DNA from: Rhynchospora pubera
Taxonomy: Eukaryota > Streptophyta > Magnoliopsida > Poales > Cyperaceae
Reading direction: 5' to 3'
DNA: 64,000 nucleotides
NCBI GenBank assembly: GCA_028095005.1
Contig: CM051461.1
Coordinates: 48,410,812-48,474,811 of the forward strand
Positions 56,534-64,000 of the stretch are shown here, in pieces. The position numbers and the translations under genes are program-made. Every line of letters starts with the position of its first letter. The first letter of the stretch is position 1. The notes below the pieces were generated by a model. That model searched no databases. It worked only from the letters and a program-made list of their open reading frames with translations, and was not told where the DNA came from.

Positions 56534-56834
56534 GGAAATTGATTATTGTCATTTGTAGTTTTGTCATCCCTTATTGTTATTAAACAAAAAGTGAACACAT
56601 AAAATAGACAAGGTAATCATATATAGTGATTAAAGTGAACACATACAAACGAATAAGTTCAATAAAAATAAATTGAATATATGCATATATAAAAATCTTA
56701 ACAAGAGATGATAATACTTATTTGTTTGTAAGTGTTCACTTTGATCGTCTATATGTCATGTTTGTTTTACGTGTTCAATTTGTGTTTAGCGATGACAGGG
56801 AATGACAAAACTATATATGATAGTTATCATTTCT
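56534..56834. mobile_element. GTGAACAC foldback MITE, copy C
   Basis: This is the third copy of the family at 16635 and 17113. It starts GGAAATTGATTATTGTCATT and its right end reads AGAAATGATAACTATCATAT on the minus strand, with AAGTGAACACATACAAACG and its mirror inside. Confidence 0.65.
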
Positions 56835-57129
56835 GATATAAAATCCTTTATTAAATTTGTCTTACTTACACGAGTAGAAATGCCTACAAAATTATTAGAT
56901 TACATAAACTTTTGGCAAATAAATTTTAGCGCGCTTACTTTTGACCTTCTACATGGGTACTAGATTTAACTATTTTTTTTTGAACAGATTTAACTATTAT
57001 TATGATTTATGATTTAACTACCATAAAATTTGACGGTCTAATCTAACTTTTCTCTGAATTTTATTAGATCTGCTAGTGTTAGAGCATAGAAATATTTTTT
57101 TCTCAAGAAGTACATGAAAAATGAATCAC

Positions 57130-57545
57130 AGCTAGGGCTGCTACTGGACGGTGTCCAATTGAAGTCCACGTTCATCCAATCATAAAATCTTGAAGTCCAC
57201 ATCCACACCACGTCCACAATGGGTGTGTTTGGATGAGCCGGAAATAGAGAATAAGAATAAGGAATTTCGATTTACGTGCTTATTCTTATTCTTGTGCAAA
57301 ACAAACGGTATAAGAATAAGAAATTTGGGTCCTTATTCCTATACTAACAAAACTATGGTATAAGAATAAGGAATATGGATAAGCACGCAAATCGAAATTT
57401 CTTATTCCTATTCCCTATTCACGGCTTATTCCGTTACATTCAAACACACCCAATGTGTATTAAGATTCCATCCACGTCCAGTTTATTTACAATTCAATTA
57501 TTGTCCAATGTGTGTCCATGTATTGTCCATGTGGACAAAAGTTTG
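57130..57545. mobile_element. hAT-like MITE relic split by a nested element
   Basis: Left of the nested MITE the sequence starts AGGGCTGCTACTGGACGG and carries AAGTCCAC motifs. Right of it GTCCATGTGGAC and GTCCAATGTGTGTCC motifs continue in inverted orientation. The outer end was not found, so borders are approximate. Confidence 0.45.
57221..57451. mobile_element. nested Tourist-like MITE, TSD AAT
   Basis: The ends GGGTGTGTTTGGATG and CATTCAAACACACCC are inverted copies. AAT lies on both sides (57218-57220 and 57452-57454). The interior forms a second, longer inverted repeat (AATTTCGATTTACGTGCTTA and its counterpart). It is inserted in the GTCCAC-rich relic around it. Confidence 0.7.
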
Positions 57546-57549
57546 GACT

Positions 57550-58250
57550 GACCAATATGTCTTCGTATACAATCTGAGAAAACATTCCCCTGGCTAATCC
57601 CTTTATTTTTTATTTGTCCAATATTTGTCCAGATTCGCATTAATATATCTGCAATTTTAGTTTTATGTTATCAAAAGAGCAATTTGATACACAAACTATT
57701 TTCTTCCATCCATCCAAAACGACTACGAAAACGAGAAATTCAATATATAATCCTATAACACTATATCTAGAAAATGACATGTAATAACGTTGTGCTATAT
57801 CTAAATTTGCTCCAATACAGATATAACTCTTGTGTAAATCCGTTTGAAATACTAGAAAGAAAAGAAGTTACAATTAGGTAATAATTCAGCATAACATAAA
57901 ATTGAACAGAAATATAAATTGAAAATGTATACTTATGCATAGATCACAAAAAATATTTAACACAACACAATTTGCTCTTCTTCATCATTCTCAGATGATC
58001 TCTTCTTCAGCTTCTATCTCTAATTCCTATTCACTATTTTGCTCCATCTCTTCTTTCTTCCTTTCGTTGCATCTTCTATTTTCTAAATGTAAGCAAAAAA
58101 AAGAAAAAGAGATAAGATTCTATATCGATTGAAAACACACAAATTAAACATCACATGTAATCCCAAAGCATATGTAAGAGTACACTCAGATTTATTTTTC
58201 TGAAATTTCGACAATTAAACATCAGATAATATTTGACCAGGACAGTGAAG
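57550..58250. other. intergenic DNA left of the Angela-like element
   Basis: I see no supported gene here. The bases ATAAC (58253-58257) would be the target duplication of the retrotransposon, but the partner is outside the window. Confidence 0.4.
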
Positions 58251-58257
58251 TTATAAC

Positions 58258-60016
58258 TGTTAGTTAAGTGCACAATTTTAATTTTTCAAGGATAATTACT
58301 ATTAATTACCCATAATTAAGCATGCACACACATAGGAACTAGTATTAAGCCATTTGCACAAGAGAAAAGGGTTCAAAGATGTACCTCCCTTGATATCGTA
58401 ACCAAGGGGATTTGAACCGCGGCTAGGATCGAGGTGGTGGTTGCTCTTTCGGCCTCCTTGTCGAATCTCCTCGAGTCCACTTGGTATTAACCAAATCCTC
58501 AACAAGTTATGCTAGTAACTTGGAGGAAATGACTAATCCCTAGCTTTCCCAATCTTCTAGCAAATCAACAAGTTATTTGAGGAAGATAGGGGCTCAACAC
58601 ATGAGCAATAGGGAGAGAAGAGAGGGGAGGAGGCGCCGGCCTAGGGAGAGGGGCGGCTAGGGTTTGTGTGGGAGAGAGAGAGGGGGATTTGCAACCATCC
58701 ACATCCTTATATAGAGTGCAAACCCTACCTACCTCACACCATGTATTTACAATATTGTCATCCCACCTACCACCATGTATGGCCGGCCACAATAAGGGCC
58801 TTTATGGGCCAATTGCATTGCCTCATGGGTCCACTTAATCATTCATTAAATGGCCCCTCTTGTTGCTCTCAATTTGGATCCCTATTGGGCCATTAATTAA
58901 CTATTTAATTAAAGCCCTATAATATGCATATGTGTTGAAATAAATAATTATTCACTTAATAATAATTATTTAGGGATTAGATAATGCATTAATTTATTTC
59001 TATATGATCCCTTTGATTTAATTAATTATAACGGTCTACAACGCTATTTAATTAATTAATCAACTTATCATATTTTGCAATACCAATTATTGCAAATAAA
59101 TAAATAATGCAAGCATGGTTAAAACACCAATTCTGTGTGACCCTTTGAGGATTTATGCTACGTTGGACATGGAGTTAAATCGCTATTTAATTCCAATAAT
59201 CATAAGCGGTATCTAGCAACACGTTATGATTCCCAATTCGCATAAATAGTGTACAGCTACAATATTTCAATCCTGCATAAGAGAATAAAAGTATATCTCT
59301 ATTTTGATTCCTATGCCTCACGATATCATCATATAATCCAAGATAGGAATGTGTCATTCTTGCAGATTATACGTTTCTTGATCTAGAGATAATTGTATCA
59401 GTTGCTAGCAAACAATCTATCTCCATCAAGGGGCCCAAACAGATATCGTCACTCACTAAGTGAATTAATGAGGGACATACGGTTTTCTTGACTATTTAGC
59501 TTTTCCCCGCACAATTCAAGAGAACATAAATAACGTCCGTATAGCAGCCCTTATCGGGAATCAGCGGTAGACGATATTTATTGAACCTATCCTCATGTGG
59601 AAAAGATAAATATCTCAAACTTAGAATCAAAATCATGACGAAATAAATAATGACACCAAAACACAATCCATATATTTATTTCGTTGGGTCATGTCCTGTA
59701 CTATGTTCAATTAACATAAACATATGCAATTAAGTTGGTTACTCTTAACCTGTGATTTATAGAACTTAATCAACACTTAACTTGCATACTAATCTTATTG
59801 ATAATTAATGTTCCTTGTTAATTATCAAGATTATGGACGCTTTAGATTTATTGTTGTCATTTACTACTAAATGAATCACAGTGATCTATAATTCAGATCC
59901 TCAACCTGAACGAACTGTCAACACATAAATCAAGGAACAAATGATATAAAATCATCCATAACACAAAACCATAGAAGTAGCCAAATATGATTGGCTTCTA
60001 GGACATATCTCTAACA
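58258..60016 (-). repeat. 3' LTR of a BARE/Angela-like copia element (about 1.76 kb)
   Basis: On the minus strand it begins TGTTAGAGATATGTCC right after the polypurine tract. The left border is placed at 58258, where plus-strand TGTTAG mirrors the other end's CTAACA and gives a 6-bp inverted terminal repeat. Inside is a TATATAAGG box (58705-58713). The long LTR fits the Angela lineage. The left border is inferred because the second LTR lies outside the window. Confidence 0.7.
58705..58713 (-). promoter_or_regulatory. LTR TATA box
   Basis: The minus strand reads TATATAAGG, about 450 bp from the inferred LTR 3' border, suitable for starting genomic RNA at about 58675. Confidence 0.6.
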
Positions 60017-60031
60017 ATCTCCCACTTGGCC
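60017..60031 (-). promoter_or_regulatory. polypurine tract of the Angela-like element
   Basis: The minus strand reads GGCCAAGTGGGAGAT immediately before TGTTAG. The purine-rich AAGTGGGAGA just ahead of the LTR is the usual plus-strand primer. Confidence 0.75.
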
Positions 60032-60128
60032 TAGAGTCAATCAATAGTGACTTCTAGCCAGTGTATAGTACTCAATGTAATATCCAAATATACATGTCTC
60101 ATACTAACGCCTAAATAAAAGATACAAC

Positions 60129-63100
60129 TCAAAGCCAATCAGGCATACGCCTAATCCCCATGGATGCAACATGCAACTCATGCGCGGCTCGAGACAAAGG
60201 CTTTGTCAGAGGGTCCGCTGTGTTCGCGGCACCGTCCACCTTCTTGACCTTGACCCATCCGTCATTGACCAACTGACGGATGAGATGGAATCGTCGTAGA
60301 ATGTGCCTAGTCTTCTGGTGAGACCTAGGCTCCTTGGACTGAGCTATGGCTCCCGTATTGTCGCAGTAGATATCCACTGGACCCGAGATGCTTGGAACCA
60401 CCTCTAGCTCGGTCAAGAACTCCTTGATCCATACGGCTTCTTTTGCTGCTTCGCCAGCCGCTAAGTATTCCGCTTCGGTGACGGAATCGGCCGTAGTATC
60501 TTGCTTGGAACTCTTCCAACTTACGGCACCACCATTAAGCAGAAATACAAAGCCGGACTGTGATTTGGAGTCATCTCGATCGGTTTGGAAACTAGCATCG
60601 GTGTAACCAGTTACAACGAGCTCTTGGTCTCCACCGTAAACGAGAATGCTCTCCTTGGTTCTCTTGAGATACTTGAGGATATTCTTGACTGCGGTCCAAT
60701 GTGCCATGCCCGGGTTGGCTTGGTATCGACTAGTCACGCTAATCGGATGTGCCACATCGGGGCGAGTGCATAGCATGGCATACATAATCGATCCGACTAC
60801 AGATGGATACTTGAATCGCTTCATGTACTCCCGATCTGTCTCCGTTGTCGGACCTTGAGTCTTGCTCAAGTAAATGCCATGTGACATAGGCAAGAATCCC
60901 TTCTTGGAATTCGCCATGTTGTGTTTTTGCAACACCTTGTCAATATATGCATCTTGGCTCAAACCTAACATCCTCTTTGATCTATCTCTATAGATCTTGA
61001 TTCCTAGGATGTAGGCGGCTTCGCCCAAGTCTTTCATTGAGAACACTTTCTTCAATGAATCCTTGACTGCATTCAATTCGGGAATATTATTCCCGATCAA
61101 GAGTATATCGTCAACATATAGAACAAGAAACACAACCACGCTCCCACTAAACCTCTTGTAGACACAAGGTTCCTTTTCACTTTGAGAGAAGTTCAATTTC
61201 TTGACTTCCTCATCAAAGCGCTTGTTCCAACTCCTTGATGCTTGCTTCAATCCATAAATGGATCGTTGAAGCTTGCATACTTTGTTAGCATTCTTTGGAT
61301 CCACAAAACACTCGGGTTGTGTCATATACACATCATCTTCCAAATTTCCATTTAGGAAGGCGGTTTTGACATCCATTTGCCAAATCTCATAATCATAGAA
61401 TGCGGCAATTGCTAACATGATCCGAATTGACTTGAACATGACGACGGGCGAGAAGGTTTCTTCATAGTCAATACCATGAATTTGCTTGTAACCTTTCGCT
61501 ACAAGTCGTGCTTTGTAAATGGTCAAATTGCCATCCATGTCGACCTTTCTCTTAAAGATCCACTTGTTCTCAACGGGTTTTACTCTGTTGGGAAGGTCAA
61601 CCAAGGTCCATACCTTGTTGTCATACATGGATTGCATTTCGGATTTCATGGCTTTTAGCCATTCCTTGGAGTCGAGTTTCTTTCTCATGTCATCAATGGT
61701 CAAAGGCTCATCGTTCTCCATGACGAGAACATCGTGCAAACCTAAATATCTTATAGGTGGACGACTTGGCCTTGCCGATCTTCGTAGGGTAGAAGTTTGA
61801 GGTTCTTGAACTTGTTCCACAACGGTTTGTGGACTTTGTTCTTGAACTTCAAGTGAAGGTGTCTCCTCAACATCATCGACTCGCGATATGTTTGAGTTTT
61901 CATTTGAGGGAGCTCGTTCGTGAACCTCTTCTTCCACAACAACTTGTGGAATGGGTTCGGCTACAATCTCATTCGGTGCATCCACATTTTGTGCAACCTC
62001 ATTTGGCACCATATTGGGAACAACTTCATTGCCTACTTGAGGCATGCTTTGTTGTTGCGGTTCTTGAATTTCTTCAATCACCACGTCGCTCCCACTACTT
62101 CTTCTTGAGAGAAATTCTTTCTCCAAGAACACACCATAACGAGCAACAACTATCTTGTTCTCGTTGCGGTTATAGAAGTAGTAACCCTTCGTTTCCTTAG
62201 GGTATCCTACGAAATGACATTTGTCCGATTTGGGTCCAAGCTTATCGCTCACTAGCCTTTTCACATAAACTTCACAACCCCAAATCTTGAGAAACGACAT
62301 GCTTGGTTTCTTCTTAAACCAAAGCTCATAGGGCGTCTTCTCAACGGACTTTGATGGAACACGGTTTAATGTAAAAGTTGCGGTTTTAAGGGCGTATCCC
62401 CAAAAGGACATAGGCAAATCGGCTTGGCTCATCATTGATCGAACCATGTCAAGCAAAGTTCGATTCCTCCTTTCGGATACACCATTCCATTGTGGTGTTC
62501 CAGGTGGAGTGAGTTGTGGAACGATTCCACACTCCTTTAGATAGTTGCCAAACTCATGGCTCAAGTACTCACCACCTCGATCGGATCGTAAGACCTTGAT
62601 CTTTCGACCAAGTTGGTTCTCAACTTCATTCTTAAATTCTTTGAACTTGTCAAAGGATTCGGATTTGTGACGCATCAAGTAGATATACCCGTATCTACTA
62701 TGATCATCGGTGAATGTGATGAAGTATGAATAACCACCACGTGCACAAATGCTCATAGGTCCACATACATCGGTATGTACATGGTCTAATAAGTCATTTG
62801 CCCTTGTTCCTTTGTTAGGAAAAGGCGCTTTGGTCATCTTTCCCATCAAACAAGATTCGCATGTGTCAATTGGCTCGAAAGCGAATTGATCCAAGAGACC
62901 AACGGTTTGTAATCTCTTGATGCGTTTCTCATTGATATGACCTAAGCGGCAATGCCACATCAAAGTTGCATTCTCATGTGAAATCTTACGTTTCCTATTG
63001 TCATTCTCAACACTCAAGATAAGTCCGCTAGAATCAAGCACATAAAGACCATTCAATAAATGCGCATCACAAAAACGAACATCATTTCGAAACAAGGTCA

Positions 63101-63995
63101 ACAACTTGTTCTTTATTACAACATCAAAACCATCCATGTCCAAACAAGAGATAGAGATAATGTTTTGAGTGATAGAGGGAACCAAAAATACATCTTTTAG
63201 TTCCAACACAAAACCGGAAGGTAAAGTTAAATCCACGCTCCCAATGGCCATAGCGGAGATGCACGTGCCATTCCCGACGCGGAGTTGAACTTCACCTTTC
63301 TCGAGCCGCCTCCTATTCTTTAGGACCTGCACATTTCGACAAATGTGAGCACACGAACCGGTATCGAATACCCAATCGGTGTTAGAGGTAGCGAGAAGGG
63401 TTTCGATGACAAATATACCTGAAGAAGAAGGTTGGACGGTTCCTGCCTTCTTGTCGGCAAGGTACTTGGGGCAGTTTCTTCTCCAATGACCCTTGTTGCT
63501 ACAATAGTAGCAAACGGTCTCGGGAGTGGCCGGGTTCTTCTTCTTCTTGGAACCCACGGGAGCACCCTTGGCCGAACCTTGGGGCGTCACCGGGCCTTTG
63601 CCCTTCTTGGCTTTACGGCCTCGCTTCTTGATCTTCTTGCTCTTGTCACTCACGGCAAGAACATCCTTTGGGCCCTTCTCCTTCTTGAGACTATCCTCCG
63701 TCTCAACGAGCATGTTTTGGAGATCATCCATGCTCTTGTCCATGCCATTCATCCGGTAGTTCACAACAAAACCGGTGAAGCTTGGAGGGAGGGAGTTGAG
63801 AATGAAATCTTGAATCGCACCCGTAGGAAAGGGCGTATCAAGCTTTTCAAGCTGCCGAAATAACCCCGCCATCTTCATGACGTGTGGCCCGACTTCATGA
63901 CCCTCCGCCAAGCGAGTGTTGGCGACGGCCTTGATGAGACGGGCCCTTTCGGTGCGGGCCTTGGTTTGGAACATGTTCTTGAGACGAGTGATCAT
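60129..63995 (-). CDS. copia gag-pol polyprotein, BARE/Angela-like, open frame, truncated by the window edge
   Basis: The frame is open for 1288 codons with no stop and runs off the right edge, so the N-terminus of Gag is missing. In order: Gag (UBN2-type) to about residue 110; zinc knuckle CYYCSNKGHWRRNC at about 162-175; and protease with FDTGSCAH at about 210. Integrase follows with H-x-H/C-x-x-C (WHCRLGH ... CESCLMGK, about 347-390) and D,D,E residues (HTDVCGP, LRSDRGGEY, SERRNR). Reverse transcriptase has YKARLVAKGYKQ and YVDDILL at about 963, and RNase H has YTDASFQ, TEAEY and CDN, about 1137-1211. The GGAVSWKSSKQDT stretch and the long LTR fit the Angela lineage. All catalytic residues I checked are present, so this copy may be potentially active. 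Confidence 0.93.
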   Translation of the reverse strand: MITRLKNMFQTKARTERARLIKAVANTRLAEGHEVGPHVMKMAGLFRQLEKLDTPFPTGAIQDFILNSLPPSFTGFVVNYRMNGMDKSMDDLQNMLVETEDSLKKEKGPKDVLAVSDKSKKIKKRGRKAKKGKGPVTPQGSAKGAPVGSKKKKNPATPETVCYYCSNKGHWRRNCPKYLADKKAGTVQPSSSGIFVIETLLATSNTDWVFDTGSCAHICRNVQVLKNRRRLEKGEVQLRVGNGTCISAMAIGSVDLTLPSGFVLELKDVFLVPSITQNIISISCLDMDGFDVVIKNKLLTLFRNDVRFCDAHLLNGLYVLDSSGLILSVENDNRKRKISHENATLMWHCRLGHINEKRIKRLQTVGLLDQFAFEPIDTCESCLMGKMTKAPFPNKGTRANDLLDHVHTDVCGPMSICARGGYSYFITFTDDHSRYGYIYLMRHKSESFDKFKEFKNEVENQLGRKIKVLRSDRGGEYLSHEFGNYLKECGIVPQLTPPGTPQWNGVSERRNRTLLDMVRSMMSQADLPMSFWGYALKTATFTLNRVPSKSVEKTPYELWFKKKPSMSFLKIWGCEVYVKRLVSDKLGPKSDKCHFVGYPKETKGYYFYNRNENKIVVARYGVFLEKEFLSRRSSGSDVVIEEIQEPQQQSMPQVGNEVVPNMVPNEVAQNVDAPNEIVAEPIPQVVVEEEVHERAPSNENSNISRVDDVEETPSLEVQEQSPQTVVEQVQEPQTSTLRRSARPSRPPIRYLGLHDVLVMENDEPLTIDDMRKKLDSKEWLKAMKSEMQSMYDNKVWTLVDLPNRVKPVENKWIFKRKVDMDGNLTIYKARLVAKGYKQIHGIDYEETFSPVVMFKSIRIMLAIAAFYDYEIWQMDVKTAFLNGNLEDDVYMTQPECFVDPKNANKVCKLQRSIYGLKQASRSWNKRFDEEVKKLNFSQSEKEPCVYKRFSGSVVVFLVLYVDDILLIGNNIPELNAVKDSLKKVFSMKDLGEAAYILGIKIYRDRSKRMLGLSQDAYIDKVLQKHNMANSKKGFLPMSHGIYLSKTQGPTTETDREYMKRFKYPSVVGSIMYAMLCTRPDVAHPISVTSRYQANPGMAHWTAVKNILKYLKRTKESILVYGGDQELVVTGYTDASFQTDRDDSKSQSGFVFLLNGGAVSWKSSKQDTTADSVTEAEYLAAGEAAKEAVWIKEFLTELEVVPSISGPVDIYCDNTGAIAQSKEPRSHQKTRHILRRFHLIRQLVNDGWVKVKKVDGAANTADPLTKPLSRAAHELHVASMGIRRMPDWL

Positions 63996-64000
63996 TTCAA

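Noticed and set aside
58408..58418. Box B-like GGTTCAAATCC on the minus strand inside the Angela-like LTR
   Set aside because: It matches the Pol III box B consensus, but no box A or cloverleaf could be built around it, so it is not called as a tRNA or SINE.
61829..62200. Plus-strand frames over the Angela-like polyprotein
   Set aside because: They are antisense shadows of the gag-pol frame.

Overview
This is a stretch of plant nuclear DNA, most likely from a eudicot. It is AT-rich, has short GT-AG introns and low-GC exons, and is dominated by plant transposon families. I see no bacterial-style gene organisation, no CRISPR array and no rRNA or tRNA gene. Only two convincing ordinary host genes are present. 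One is a ten-coding-exon CHY/CTCHY/RING E3 ubiquitin ligase of the RZPF34/CHYR1 type (20648..23434, +). The other is a two-coding-exon FCS-like zinc finger (FLZ) protein (27504..26275, -). They lie tail to tail, and each has a leader intron in its 5' UTR.

Layout. 1-6990: AT-rich intergenic DNA with three long foldback elements set in TA microsatellites, a SINE-like unit and small Tourist-like MITEs. 6993-12338: a complete CACTA (En/Spm) element with a TTT target duplication. It is built as a tandem dimer and carries two DUF4283-like genes, one broken and one apparently intact and spliced. 12551-18340: MITEs (hAT-like, PIF/Harbinger-like and a GTGAACAC foldback family) and a tRNA-derived SINE with an 18-bp target duplication. 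18340-28600: the two host genes. 28640-31570: intergenic, ending in a cluster of three G-boxes. 31578-35416: a MuDR-type MULE with about 125-bp terminal inverted repeats, a 9-bp target duplication and a decayed transposase. 38002-41428: a 5'-truncated L1-type LINE with a 15-bp target duplication. 42480-44890: a foldback element and relics of a PDR-type ABC transporter gene. 44943-50212: a complete Ty1/copia retrotransposon with 364-bp LTRs differing at only two bases, a GAGAG target duplication and two in-frame stops in its polyprotein. 50754-51699: a non-autonomous hAT element with a perfect 8-bp duplication. 52217-57545: further MITEs, gene-like orphan exons and a repeat block. 58258-64000: the 3' LTR and an open polyprotein frame of a second, BARE/Angela-like copia element that runs off the right edge.

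Most unusual point: the intact gene carried by the CACTA dimer ends in a small second exon whose protein (10206..10118) is about 70% identical to the last 29 residues of the LINE ORF2 at 41118..41207 in this same window. The CACTA cargo therefore looks like an internally deleted L1-type LINE (ORF1-like DUF4283 domain plus the ORF2 tail) that has gained an intron and a plausible promoter inside a DNA transposon.

How things fit together: the two host genes are regulators of signalling by family knowledge (a RING E3 ligase and a SnRK1-binding FLZ adaptor). Everything else is mobile DNA at different stages of decay, from an intact-frame copia element and a near-identical LTR pair to fragmentary relics. 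All comparisons were made by eye within the window, and no database search was possible.
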